DNA of 15,958 bases from Planctomycetota bacterium (GTDB lineage Bacteria; Planctomycetota; PUPC01; JACPCR01), in the NCBI GenBank assembly GCA_030740295.1, contig JASLXP010000244.1, positions 1 to 15,958 on the forward strand. Reading direction: 5' to 3'. Shown here piece after piece: positions 1 through 8,451 of the stretch; the stretch's first letter is position 1, and each line of letters begins with the position of its first letter. Both the position numbers and the translations under genes were made by a program. The notes under the pieces were generated by a model that saw nothing but the letters and a program-made list of their open reading frames with translations, did no database searches and had not been told where the DNA came from.

Positions 1-238
1 CGTCCGGCTGGTTGATGAGCATGATCACAAAAATCACCAGCACCATGATCGCCCCTGCGTAAACCAGAATCTGGAATACGGCCAGGATGGGGGCATCCAA
101 CAGCGAGTACATCCCTGCGATCGCCAGGAATGTAATCGTCAGGCTCATCGCCGAAGCCAGCGGGTTCTTCTTCGCAATGGTGAAGAAGCCACCTGCGATG
201 GCCATGATGCTGAAGATCGTGAAGAAAAGGGTTTCCAT
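1..238 (-). CDS. nuoJ: NADH-quinone oxidoreductase subunit J, partial (3' end beyond window)
   Basis: Membrane subunit of the proton-pumping arm of complex I. The ATG at 238 opens a frame that stays open to base 1, giving 79 residues of the N-terminal half. It reads as hydrophobic helices: METLFFTIFSIMAIAGGFFT at 1-20, a second helix around 28-48, and a third that begins PILAVFQILVYAGAIMVLVI at about 50-69. The 'QILVYAGAIMVLVIFVIML' block is the conserved NuoJ signature. The gene starts 6 bases after the nuoI stop, the usual I-J order, so the two are almost certainly co-transcribed. Upstream there is only a weak AGG-like ribosome site inside the nuoI end. The C-terminal half lies outside the window. 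Confidence 0.93.
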   Translation of the reverse strand, partial: METLFFTIFSIMAIAGGFFTIAKKNPLASAMSLTITFLAIAGMYSLLDAPILAVFQILVYAGAIMVLVIFVIMLINQPD

Positions 239-244
239 AAATGC

Positions 245-814
245 CTAATTGTCGACGGCAGCTTTCTCGACGACCGGCAGGCCGTTCTCAAAACGATTCT
301 GCCAATAAAAATCTTCTCTGTGATAGGCGGCATGCGAAAACTTACCTGTATCCATCTTGATGGCATCGCAGGGGCATGCCTCCACGCAGAAACCGCAGTA
401 AACACATTTCAAAAGGTCGATGTCATAAACCAGGGGATACTTGTCGATGACCTTGTTCACACCATTGTCATTCTTGACCCTCGGTTCGGTCATCTCGCCG
501 GCAACGATAGTAATGCAACCAGCCGGACAGGCGGTCGCGCAACACATGCAGGCGGTGCACTTTGTCTCGCCTGACTCCCATTTGTTCAGTCGATGTTTGG
601 AACGGAATCTCTGCGGCAGGGGGCGTTGCTGTTCAGGATAGCTGATCGTTTTGAATCGGCCCGGCTGCAGGATATTGCGGATCAGGTGACCGATGGTGAT
701 GGCCATGCCCTTGACGACCTCTACCAGGTAAATGCGCTCCTGGAACGTCATCTCACCGGATGGAGCTCCGTTTCCGTTTTCGGTTACTGGGAGGTGATCG
801 TGTGTGTCACTCAT
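245..814 (-). CDS. nuoI: NADH-quinone oxidoreductase subunit I (two 4Fe-4S ferredoxin)
   Basis: Carries the N6a and N6b tetranuclear clusters that pass electrons from the peripheral arm toward NuoB. The 189-residue product has an N-terminal region with an amphipathic segment (about 24-50), as NuoI normally has, then two ferredoxin motifs: C86-x2-C89-x2-C92-x3-C96-P and C137-x2-C140-x2-C143-x3-C147-P. Length and motif spacing are normal for the family. The first about 20 residues are polar and poorly conserved. The start is ATG at 814, preceded in the mRNA by GAGGTGG about 8 bases away. That ribosome site sits directly beside the last stem of the palindromic repeat filling the nuoH-nuoI gap, so translation of nuoI may be sensitive to RNA folding (inference). 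The stop is TAG. Confidence 0.96.
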   Translation of the reverse strand: MSDTHDHLPVTENGNGAPSGEMTFQERIYLVEVVKGMAITIGHLIRNILQPGRFKTISYPEQQRPLPQRFRSKHRLNKWESGETKCTACMCCATACPAGCITIVAGEMTEPRVKNDNGVNKVIDKYPLVYDIDLLKCVYCGFCVEACPCDAIKMDTGKFSHAAYHREDFYWQNRFENGLPVVEKAAVDN

Positions 815-828
815 TTCTTAACCACCTC

Positions 829-1026
829 AGCCCCGGAGGGGCGAAAGCATGTAGCCTGGGGCGCAAGCCCCAGGGAGCTAAGAACAATCCCTGAGGTAGC
901 CCCGGAGGGGCGAAAGCAGTCGTCCAGACACGAAATCCACTTCCGCCCCTCCGGGGCTTTCAAACCACACCACTCTAAATCCTGGGGCTTGCGCCCCAGG
1001 CTACATGCTTCCGCCCCTCCGGGGCT
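829..1026. repeat. Nested GC-rich inverted repeat inside the nuo operon (nuoH-nuoI gap)
   Basis: Two outer 46-bp arms, 829-874 and 981-1026, are reverse complements with a single mismatch. Each arm contains a core 'agccccggaggggcg' and a perfect palindrome: cctggggc-GCAA-gccccagg at 855-874, with its inverse at 981-1000. Between them lie two more core copies facing each other (898-916 and 940-958, one mismatch in 19 bp). The element therefore has four cores and two palindromes and is symmetrical about roughly 928. It lies within the operon, so the nuo transcript would carry a stem of about 46 bp with an internal second stem. It looks like a REP or non-autonomous mobile element; such 'ccccggagggg' repeats are familiar to me from planctomycete-type genomes, but no mobilising transposase is in the window. 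The open frames crossing it are by-products of the repeat. Confidence 0.9.
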
Positions 1027-1069
1027 GAAAACAAGCTGATTCAAGAGTAGAGGATTCCTCAACATCTTC

Positions 1070-2839
1070 TTAAGACAATCCAGTCATATAAATAACAAGC
1101 AATAAAAAGCCGGTAATCAGCAGATTTACCAGCGCGAGCGGCAGCATGACCTGCCAGCCGAGTTTCATGAGCTGGTCGTAACGGAATCTCGGCAGAGTCC
1201 ATCGAACCCAGATAAACACCCAGGCGACCAGAATCAGCTTCGTCAGGAATACACCAAACTGAACGATTGCGGTAAAGACCGGGGCTCCCCAGGCTGACCA
1301 CTTCCAGGGCGCGAATGACGAGAAGCAAAGTGCCAGCAGAACCAGGAAGAAAAGTCCCTTAAGGAAGGAGACTTTGGTCAGTACGCTGCCCTCATGTTTT
1401 CGCAGGTCGGCCCACGCGTGTTGATTCGTCATGTGGTAACGCTTCATCAGTATGCCGAATCCAATACACAGGCCGAAGTTCAGCGCAAATATGATCGGCA
1501 TCACCGTCCCGATGTTTTCCGCCAGCACTGGGGTAGGCAACCATGGTACTTGCCAGCCGCCGAGGAACAGCGTCGTGATGATAGCGGCCTGCACGAGGAT
1601 GTTGACGTATTCCGCCATGAAGAACAGAGCGAACTTCATGCTGGAATATTCCACGTGATATCCGGCAACGATTTCAGATTCGCCTTCCGGCAGGTCAAAC
1701 GGATTTCGATTCGTTTCTGCGAATGCGCAGATGGTGTAAAGCACGAAGCCAAGTGGCTGGATGATGATCCCCCACATGGGGATCAGGCCCGTATCGCTGA
1801 CCCATTGGAAGCTGCCATCCGGACCGTATCCAATGAAATGCCAGCCCTGGCCCTGGACAATGTCATTCAGGCGGACCGAGCCAAAAATCATCACGATACC
1901 GATGATGGCCAGGCCGATGGAAACTTCGTAGCTAATCATCTGCGCGGAAGAACGCAGGCCGCCGAGCAGGCTGTATTTGCTGTTGGAAGACCATCCAGCC
2001 AGCACAACCGCGTACACGGCCAATGACGAGATCGCGAAAATGTAGAGGAAGCCCGCGCCGAGATCCGCGGCCTGCATGGGCAACGACCACGTCGCAACGA
2101 CTTTTTCGTATTTGTTCACATCCGCCTGTTCAATTCTTCCCTTTACGACCACCTTGTCCGGCTTGATGATTTTTGCCTGGTGGATTGAGTACGAGACGTC
2201 GTTGACATACACGCGCATGAGCCCCTGAGCTTCGGCCTCGCCGACAGTCATCTCTTCATTCACACGGAACTCGGGCGGCCACTGTTTCCAGATCAGCGAG
2301 TTTGCCCTCGCATCCACTTCGGCAGGCTTGAGCTCCTTTTCAATGACCAGGTTGTCCGCAAAGGGAATCACCGCATAGGTCAGCAGCGCCACCGTCATCG
2401 CGATGAAAGGCGCGGCCAGGTAATAACTTTTTTTGACTTTGCCGGGAATGACATCCTCTTTGGTCATGAGCTTGACCACGTCGGCGATGTTATGAATCAT
2501 GCCGGCCAGACGGATGCCGAAAATGTGGGCACGATTGGGGCCGGGACGATCCTGGATGTAGGCCGCGCCTTTACGCTCCAGCCAGATCATCAGCGGGATA
2601 AGGTTGAGCAACAGAAACCACATGAAGAACGGCCGCACACCCGCGTCCAGAACTGGGAGGATGATGTGCTCCGCGGCCCATAGCTCCATCTGGCTGCAGA
2701 AATCGGGTGCGAGGCCAAAACGGAAAACGAGCCCAAAGAGAACCAGCAGCGCCAGCGGTCCGAGCCCTTTGAGGGCAAGGGGGATCGCCACGCCCAGGAT
2801 GTCCTTAATCAATGATGTTTTGGGTTGAGTGGCTTCCAC
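1070..2839 (-). CDS. nuoH: NADH-quinone oxidoreductase subunit H, with enlarged periplasmic-side loop
   Basis: Membrane subunit that forms the quinone tunnel with NuoB and NuoCD. Recognisable family blocks are '[19 protein letters not shown]', '[20 protein letters not shown]', '[20 protein letters not shown]' and a C-terminal '[16 protein letters not shown]'. Multiple hydrophobic helices are present. From the GTG start chosen here the product is 589 residues, against roughly 325-430 in typical NuoH. Most of the excess is an insertion of about 90 residues (about 167-257) between '[10 protein letters not shown]' and '[11 protein letters not shown]', plus a longer N-terminus. The start is uncertain. 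The frame is open to a TTG at 2926, which would overlap nuoG by 62 bases; GTG 2839 leaves 25 bases after the nuoG stop; TTG 2812 is also possible. None has a strong ribosome site. Confidence 0.93.
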   Translation of the reverse strand: MEATQPKTSLIKDILGVAIPLALKGLGPLALLVLFGLVFRFGLAPDFCSQMELWAAEHIILPVLDAGVRPFFMWFLLLNLIPLMIWLERKGAAYIQDRPGPNRAHIFGIRLAGMIHNIADVVKLMTKEDVIPGKVKKSYYLAAPFIAMTVALLTYAVIPFADNLVIEKELKPAEVDARANSLIWKQWPPEFRVNEEMTVGEAEAQGLMRVYVNDVSYSIHQAKIIKPDKVVVKGRIEQADVNKYEKVVATWSLPMQAADLGAGFLYIFAISSLAVYAVVLAGWSSNSKYSLLGGLRSSAQMISYEVSIGLAIIGIVMIFGSVRLNDIVQGQGWHFIGYGPDGSFQWVSDTGLIPMWGIIIQPLGFVLYTICAFAETNRNPFDLPEGESEIVAGYHVEYSSMKFALFFMAEYVNILVQAAIITTLFLGGWQVPWLPTPVLAENIGTVMPIIFALNFGLCIGFGILMKRYHMTNQHAWADLRKHEGSVLTKVSFLKGLFFLVLLALCFSSFAPWKWSAWGAPVFTAIVQFGVFLTKLILVAWVFIWVRWTLPRFRYDQLMKLGWQVMLPLALVNLLITGFLLLVIYMTGLS

Positions 2840-2864
2840 TCTTGGGTCTCTGTTCTTTTGCGGA

Positions 2865-4475
2865 TCAGGATGCAGTTTCTGTTTCGTAGCCCTTTGCGAG
2901 GGTGCCGGTATTTCCAATTTCGGCAAGTGCGATGCCTTCGAATTCCTTCACGGACTCGGCCAGGTCTTGCCACACACGAGCCGCGTTGGTAGAGCCTTTG
3001 AACGGCTTTTCGAGTTGCGCGGCGAGAGTGCGGAAAACCTCAAATTCAGTCTTGGCTTCCCATCGCGGCTGATTAGCGCTGAACGTGCGCTGGATGCGGC
3101 CTTCAAAATTCACATATGAGCCGGCGCGCTCGGCGAACGTGCCGGTCGGCAGCAGGACAGTTGCCGCTTTGCTCGTCATCGAGTGGTTGCTGTCGATCAC
3201 GATGAGCGCATCGAGTTTGGCAAGCTTCTCGCCGAGCTCGCTTCCGTTATCTGCGAGGCCAAGGAAATCATTGCGGAGGACGACGAGAACCTTGATGTCC
3301 TCGGCATCGACGCCGTCGATGATTTCCTGGAAACTGTTCCACGGTCCCTGGAAATCGACGCCCTTGGAATTCGGGTGCTTGTCCGCGCGGAGAAGGATGT
3401 CATCTTCGTACCCCGGTTTTCTGAGCGATTCGGCGGAAATGGTTTCACTGCCGCAGACTTCGTTCAGGAAGCGGCGGAACAGGAACAACTCTTCGTTTGT
3501 GCAATCCGGCGAGCAGATCCCGGCAATTTTGCCTTCGGCTCCGGAGACAGCCTCAGCGGCGCTGCCGAATGCCTTTTCCCAGGCTATGGCTTCCGGGCTC
3601 TTGCCGTTCGCAAGGCGCGGTTCATGGATTCGATTCTCGTTGACGATCTGGTAGAGCAACCGACCCTCATCGCACATCCAGGACTTGTTCACCTCCGGGT
3701 TGCGGCGCGGCTTCAGGCGGAAGGCCGTGCCGTTAAGCTCGTCCATCGTGTTGTGGTTGTAGGATTCGAAGCTGGCATTGCACCCCCGGGAACAGCCGTG
3801 GCAGATGGTGTCCGTCTTCTTGAGAAACCACACGCGACATTTGAACCGGAAATCGGTATCCGTGAGCGCACCGACCGGGCAGACATCCACGGTATTAACC
3901 GAGTATTTATTATCGATCTTGTGGCCCGGGAACGTGGTGATGTACGAGTGGTCTCCCCGCCCACCGACCGCCAGCTCATGCGATTCGCTGACATGGTCAC
4001 AGAAGCGGATGCAGCGCCGGCACAACACGCAGCGTTCCTGGTCGAGCATGACCCGCTCGCCGATCTGGAGAGTCTTGTTCTTGTGAACTTTCTCCACATT
4101 CACCCGGCTCTGATGGAACCCGTAGTTCATGTAAGACTGCTGCAGCCGGCATTCACCAGCCTGGTCGCAGACAGGGCAATCGACAGGGTGGTTGACGAGA
4201 AGATATTCAAGCACGCCGCGGCGGGCCTTTTCGATAGCTTCGGTATCGGTACGAACGATCATTCCGTCGCCAACCGGTGTGGCGCAGGAGATGACCCCGG
4301 ACGCGCCCTTTGGCGTCTCCATCTCGACGAGACACTGGCGGCAGTTGCCATCGACCGGCAGGTCCTGGTGATAGCAGAAGTGCGGAACGTAAATGCCGGC
4401 ATCGAGAAGCGCCTGAAGCAGCGGCACTCCATCTTTGACTTCAATTTCTTGATCGTTGACCGTTATGGTGGCCAT
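2865..4475 (-). CDS. nuoG: NADH-quinone oxidoreductase subunit G (short form, retains N7-type cysteines)
   Basis: Large Fe-S subunit of the NADH dehydrogenase arm. Ligand sets visible in order: 2Fe-2S at C34, C45, C48 and C64; the His-coordinated 4Fe-4S cluster at H96-x3-C100-x2-C103-x5-C109; a 4Fe-4S set at C149, C152, C155 and C199; and C225-x2-C228-x3-C232 with C268, matching the N7 arrangement found in only some bacterial NuoG proteins. The rest is a molybdopterin-oxidoreductase-like domain reduced to about 270 residues, ending soon after the conserved '[17 protein letters not shown]' block. The total of 536 residues is well short of the roughly 780-910 of Thermus and E. coli homologues, so the non-catalytic molybdopterin-like part is trimmed rather than the electron path. 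ATG start 80 bases after nuoF; TGA stop. Confidence 0.96.
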   Translation of the reverse strand: MATITVNDQEIEVKDGVPLLQALLDAGIYVPHFCYHQDLPVDGNCRQCLVEMETPKGASGVISCATPVGDGMIVRTDTEAIEKARRGVLEYLLVNHPVDCPVCDQAGECRLQQSYMNYGFHQSRVNVEKVHKNKTLQIGERVMLDQERCVLCRRCIRFCDHVSESHELAVGGRGDHSYITTFPGHKIDNKYSVNTVDVCPVGALTDTDFRFKCRVWFLKKTDTICHGCSRGCNASFESYNHNTMDELNGTAFRLKPRRNPEVNKSWMCDEGRLLYQIVNENRIHEPRLANGKSPEAIAWEKAFGSAAEAVSGAEGKIAGICSPDCTNEELFLFRRFLNEVCGSETISAESLRKPGYEDDILLRADKHPNSKGVDFQGPWNSFQEIIDGVDAEDIKVLVVLRNDFLGLADNGSELGEKLAKLDALIVIDSNHSMTSKAATVLLPTGTFAERAGSYVNFEGRIQRTFSANQPRWEAKTEFEVFRTLAAQLEKPFKGSTNAARVWQDLAESVKEFEGIALAEIGNTGTLAKGYETETAS

Positions 4476-4555
4476 GGTTTTCAGGAATCAGGTGTTGGCG
4501 TAGCCACAGGACGTCTTCCTTGGATTTCTTTCTTCTACAACTCGCATTCTCATTC

Positions 4556-5929
4556 TTAATGATTCAACACTGTAAACGGCGTCTTTTCGCTGATATCAGC
4601 GGGCACGGCTGCCGAAGGGTTCGCGTTGGCGATGGCTTCTTCAAACTCGTGACGGAACTTGATGAGGTAGCTCTGCACTGGCCAGGCAAGGGCATCGCTG
4701 AACACGCAGATGGTCTTGCTGCCCCCCATGCCTTCGTCCTTCTGCAGCCACGGCTGGATCGGATGGAACTTATGCGCCCAGCCGCGCATGTTGTCGCAGA
4801 GGTCGTGCAGGAGCTCGATATCACCGGGGCGGCCCCGGCCGGCATCAATGTTCTGTAAAATCTTGGCGATCCAGCCACTGCCTTCCCGGCAGGGCGTGCA
4901 CTGGCCGCAGCTCTCGTGAGCATAAAAACTCGCAAGGTTCCGAAGCAGTGAGACGATGGACATGGTGTGAGGAACGACCACGACCCCGCCAGAACCAAGG
5001 AACGTCCCCATCGCGTTGAGGGCCTCGTAATCCATCTTCGCCTCGGCCACTTCCTCCGGCGTCAAAATGGGCATGGAAGACCCACCAGGGATGCATGCCT
5101 TGAGCTCGACGCCGTCCCTCAAGCCGCCAGCCTCATTATTAATGAGATCGATGAGCGGATAGCCGAGTTCTACTTCAAAAAAATTCGGATTCTTCACCGG
5201 CCCGCTGACGCAGAAAACTTTCGTACCCGGGCTGCGCTCTGTGCCCATCGCTGTGTATGCCTCGGCGCCATTTTCGATGATCCACGGCACCGCGCAGATG
5301 GTCTCGACGTTGTTGACGACCGTCGGGCAATCGTAAAGACCCTTGATGGCCGGGAACGGAGGCTTGATGCGCGGCTGGCCCTTGTTGCCTTCGAGGGAGC
5401 TCAGCAGCCCCGTCTCCTCGCCGCAAATGTAAGCGCCAGCGCCCTTGTGGATGACGATGTCGATATCAAAACCCGACCCGAGAATATTCTTGCCAATGAA
5501 ACCAGCAGCTTTGGCCTCCTCTACTGCATTCCACATGAACTCAATCTGTCGGTGGAATTCTCCCCGGCAATAGACGAATGCCTTGTGACAGCCGACCGCG
5601 AAGCACGAGATGATGATACCTTCGAGCAGCAGGTGAGGATCGCTGTTCATGATGTGACGATCCTTGAACGTGCCCGGCTCGCTTTCGTCCGCGTTCACGC
5701 AGAAATAAATCGGATTCCCGCTTTTGGTGTCGAGGAAGGTCCACTTCACGCCGGTCGGGAAACCAGCCCCGCCGCGGCCGCGCAGGCCGGAATTCTTGAC
5801 CTCGTCAATAATCGCGCTCGGTTCCATTTCGAGGGACTTCGTGAGCGTCTCGTACCCGCCGTTTTCGCGATAGACATCTATCGAGCGGGAGTTCTCACGT
5901 CCAAAATTTCTGGTAATGACTAGAGGCAT
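4556..5929 (-). CDS. nuoF: NADH-quinone oxidoreductase subunit F (FMN/NADH-binding)
   Basis: Entry point of electrons: binds NADH and FMN and carries cluster N3. The 457-residue product shows the Gly-rich FMN/NADH loop 'GLRGRGGAGFPTGVKW' (48-63), 'ESEPGTFKDRHIM' (82-94), the second Gly-rich motif 'GAGAYICGEETGLLSSLEG' (163-181), and the 4Fe-4S motif C341-x2-C344-x2-C347 with the distal ligand C408 in 'TICVFSDALAWPV'. Length is normal. The ATG at 5929 lies inside the end of nuoE (10-base overlap), an arrangement that suggests translational coupling. The start fits the conserved N-terminus and no better upstream start is needed. Confidence 0.97.
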   Translation of the reverse strand: MPLVITRNFGRENSRSIDVYRENGGYETLTKSLEMEPSAIIDEVKNSGLRGRGGAGFPTGVKWTFLDTKSGNPIYFCVNADESEPGTFKDRHIMNSDPHLLLEGIIISCFAVGCHKAFVYCRGEFHRQIEFMWNAVEEAKAAGFIGKNILGSGFDIDIVIHKGAGAYICGEETGLLSSLEGNKGQPRIKPPFPAIKGLYDCPTVVNNVETICAVPWIIENGAEAYTAMGTERSPGTKVFCVSGPVKNPNFFEVELGYPLIDLINNEAGGLRDGVELKACIPGGSSMPILTPEEVAEAKMDYEALNAMGTFLGSGGVVVVPHTMSIVSLLRNLASFYAHESCGQCTPCREGSGWIAKILQNIDAGRGRPGDIELLHDLCDNMRGWAHKFHPIQPWLQKDEGMGGSKTICVFSDALAWPVQSYLIKFRHEFEEAIANANPSAAVPADISEKTPFTVLNH

Positions 5930-6432
5930 CGTTTCGTGGTCTTCGTTTCACCGTGTTCTTTTAGTTCATCGAGTATGACATCGACGATCTCCGGCGTCAG
6001 TGGGCCGAAGTTGTCTTTGTTTACCTGCATCATCGGTGCGATCTCGCAGGCCGCGAGGCATTCGACCTCGGTCAGCGTAAAGAGCTCATCTTCGCTGGTC
6101 TCGCCCGTTCCGATACCCAGCTTGTCTTTGATTTTCTGAGTGATTCCTTTGCAGCCCATAATCTCGCAGGAGGCCGTCTTGCACACCTGCAGGTGGAATT
6201 TGCCGATCGGCTCCTGCTCGAACATGGTATAGAAAGTCAGCACGCCGAATACATGGGCCGCCGGCAGCTCGAGGATCTCGGCCGTGTAGAGCATCCCCTC
6301 GCGGCTGATATGCCCGTGCTCTTCCTGGATCTCCCACAGCACCGGCAGGATGGCCGATTTCTTACGCGGGTAAAGAGGAATGATCTCCTCGTTAATGCGC
6401 GTTTGGGTTTCTTGTGAGAGTTCGAAAGACAT
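5920..6432 (-). CDS. nuoE: NADH-quinone oxidoreductase subunit E (24 kDa, 2Fe-2S)
   Basis: Thioredoxin-fold 2Fe-2S subunit that carries cluster N1a next to the flavin of NuoF. The 170-residue product has the N-terminal helical part (about 10-70, 'YPRKKSAILPVLWEIQEEHG') and the four ligands in standard spacing: C84-x4-C89 and C125-x3-C129. Length is normal. Start ATG 6432 matches the family N-terminus; no clear Shine-Dalgarno sequence is visible ahead of it. The 103-base gap to nuoCD holds nothing I can name. The 3' end overlaps nuoF by 10 bases. The terminal residues 'TKTTKRCL' are not conserved and may exist only because of that overlap. Confidence 0.96.
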   Translation of the reverse strand: MSFELSQETQTRINEEIIPLYPRKKSAILPVLWEIQEEHGHISREGMLYTAEILELPAAHVFGVLTFYTMFEQEPIGKFHLQVCKTASCEIMGCKGITQKIKDKLGIGTGETSEDELFTLTEVECLAACEIAPMMQVNKDNFGPLTPEIVDVILDELKEHGETKTTKRCL

Positions 6433-6535
6433 CAGGCGTAATTAAGACAATAAGTAAGTGTGGGCGGTGTGATGTTTTAGTTGGAGGAAGAGATTTGTAG
6501 TTCAGGCTTCCAGACAGGGACTAATCCTTCTTCAG

Positions 6536-8299
6536 TCATCGATCCAACTCCCCCGCAATCACGTTCAATCCACCCAACACAATCACTGCGTCTGCGATCA
6601 TTCCCCCCTCGATCAGTTTTGGGAAGGCGGTGTAGATATTGAAACAGGGCGGCCGGACACGTACCCGATACGGATTCCCCGACCCGTCACTGATGAGGTA
6701 AAAACCGAGCTCGCCGTTCGGGGCCTCTGAACCGCAATAGGACTCGCCCTTCGGCGGCTTCACCCCGTCGTACACCATGACGAAGTGGTTAATCAGCGAC
6801 TCAATATTTCCGTAGACGCCTTCGTGGCCCGGCTTATCCGGCATTACTACCGAACGATTGTCCACGTTGACCGGCCCTCCCGGCAGGCGATCCAGGGCCT
6901 GTTCGATGATGCGGGCGCTCTGCTCGATCTCGAGGAAGCGGATATAGATTCGGTCGTGGACGTCCGCCCCGTCCAGGACGGGCACTTCAAAATCAAACTC
7001 GTCGTAAAAATCGTAAGGCGCTTTCTTGCGCAGATCCCAATCGAAGCCTGCGGAACGCAGACAGGGACCGCTCCAGGAATGGCTGATGGCGTCTTCGGGG
7101 CTGATGACCGCGACGCCCTTCGTGCGATCGAGGAAGATTCGATTCCGGGCGACCAGGCCCTTCATATCGTTGACAGAGCTCGTGAGCTCTCTGAGACAGG
7201 AACGGACGTGCTCCGTGAATCCGTCGTAGAGGTCATAGGCCAGTCCGCCCACCCGGACGTAGTTGTTCGTCAGGCGGTGACCGGTGAGGCTTTCGAGGAC
7301 CTCGTAGATTTCCTCGCGCACCTTGAACGAATACCAGAAATTGGTCAGCGCGCCCATATCCACCAGGTTAGTGCCCACGCAGACGAGGTGGTCAATGATG
7401 CGTGAGAGCTCGTTGATGATGACTCGGATGAAGGTGGCCCGTTCGGGCACTTCCATGTCCAGCAGTTTTTCGACGGCGCGGCAGTAAGCCACGTTGTTGC
7501 TGAGCGCGGAGAGATAGTTCAGACGATCGGTATACGGCACGACCTGCGTGTATGTCCCCTTTTCCGCCGACTTTTCGAAGGCCCGGTGCAGGTAGCCAAT
7601 TTCCGGTACGGCCTTGACGATGGTCTCCCCGTCGAGCAGCACGAGGAGGCGGAAGGTGCCGTGCATGGCCGGGTGTGAGGGGCCGATATTCAGCTCCATC
7701 AATTCGGCAAAAAGGTCTTCACTTTCAGAGGTGTATTTGCCGAGCTCCTCCTGCAGGTCATCTGCTTCCGATAGAAACTGGCCCTGCTTGATGGGGTAGT
7801 CCTTGCGGAGCGCGTGGCCGACAAACTCCTTGTGCGTGAGGATGCGGCGCAGGTTCGGGTGGTTGTTGAACCGGATGCCGAACATGTCGTAAATCTCACG
7901 CTCGGCCCAATCCGCCACACCCCAAAGCCCGGCGGCACTGTCCATCACGCCCGTTTCGTTTTCGAGGGCATCTTCCACGTCATCCTCGTCCAACCGGACC
8001 TTGAGCCGGATACGGTCGTTTCGGCTCATGGAGAGCAGGTGATAGACGACCTCGTAGCGTTCGGGGTAGTCCGGGTCGAGCTCCAGGTGGTCGGCGCCGG
8101 CCAGATCCATCAGGTAGTTGTAATCGAGCTCGTCATCGTCTTTCAGGAAGGTCAGGACATCGATGATCTTGTCTTTATCGACCAGCATGCTGTCGTCGCC
8201 GCGGAAGCCGTGCGCGTATTCCACGGCATCCGGAAACTCTTCCTTCAGCCGTCGAACGGTGAGGGCTTCGGTAGCAGGTTCAGCAACAGCGGTTGTCAT
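6536..8299 (-). CDS. nuoCD: NADH-quinone oxidoreductase subunit C/D fusion
   Basis: One 587-residue frame joins NuoC and NuoD of the connecting module next to the quinone site. The NuoC part (about 15-175) ends with its signature 'WAEREIYDMFGIRFNNHPNL' (131-150) and 'LRKDYPIKQGQF'. A linker of about 30 residues follows. The NuoD part (about 200-587) contains 'NIGPSHPAMHGTFRLL' with the conserved histidines H209 and H213, 'PYTDRLNYLS' (255-264), and ends 'GELDR', as NuoD proteins do. No lesion is visible. Fused CD is well known from E. coli; in a planctomycete-like genome it is a less expected but credible variant. ATG 8299 has no evident ribosome site and is followed by a low-complexity alanine/threonine-rich start, so the true start could be a few codons further in. 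Confidence 0.97.
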   Translation of the reverse strand: MTTAVAEPATEALTVRRLKEEFPDAVEYAHGFRGDDSMLVDKDKIIDVLTFLKDDDELDYNYLMDLAGADHLELDPDYPERYEVVYHLLSMSRNDRIRLKVRLDEDDVEDALENETGVMDSAAGLWGVADWAEREIYDMFGIRFNNHPNLRRILTHKEFVGHALRKDYPIKQGQFLSEADDLQEELGKYTSESEDLFAELMELNIGPSHPAMHGTFRLLVLLDGETIVKAVPEIGYLHRAFEKSAEKGTYTQVVPYTDRLNYLSALSNNVAYCRAVEKLLDMEVPERATFIRVIINELSRIIDHLVCVGTNLVDMGALTNFWYSFKVREEIYEVLESLTGHRLTNNYVRVGGLAYDLYDGFTEHVRSCLRELTSSVNDMKGLVARNRIFLDRTKGVAVISPEDAISHSWSGPCLRSAGFDWDLRKKAPYDFYDEFDFEVPVLDGADVHDRIYIRFLEIEQSARIIEQALDRLPGGPVNVDNRSVVMPDKPGHEGVYGNIESLINHFVMVYDGVKPPKGESYCGSEAPNGELGFYLISDGSGNPYRVRVRPPCFNIYTAFPKLIEGGMIADAVIVLGGLNVIAGELDR

Positions 8300-8426
8300 A
8301 AAGATGTGGCAGCGCGATGGCAGGCAGCAGGTCTTTCGAAAGTTTATCTCGCCTTGGAGGCTGCCGAGTTGGAGTGACGGAATCTTGGAGTATTGGAGTG
8401 ATGAATCTGTCGTTGGGGTGAGGCCT

Positions 8427-8447
8427 TAACCATCAACCATTAGCCAT
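8427..8447. repeat. Three degenerate heptamers in the nuoB-nuoCD gap
   Basis: The sequence reads taaccat-caaccat-tagccat, three units of 7 bp just downstream of the nuoB stop on the transcript. The rest of this 152-bp gap has three copies of ttggagt (8369-8375, 8385-8391, 8393-8399). Neither set codes for anything. The run is short and could be chance, but a 7-bp period recurs in other gaps of this window. Confidence 0.5.
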
Positions 8448-8451
8448 TCTT

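Noticed and set aside
593..1065. Open frames on both strands across the nuoH-nuoI gap, with 'APEGRK' and 'RPSGA' peptides
   Set aside because: They are translations of the palindromic repeat; the peptides recur because the DNA repeats, not because a protein is conserved.
3183..4559. A 458-codon open frame on the plus strand opposite nuoG
   Set aside because: The minus strand carries a complete, motif-rich nuoG. The opposite frame has no recognisable domain and is the usual by-product of GC-rich codon use.
4967..5923. A 318-codon open frame on the plus strand opposite nuoF
   Set aside because: It lies entirely within nuoF, shows no domain or ribosome site, and mirrors the nuoF codon pattern.
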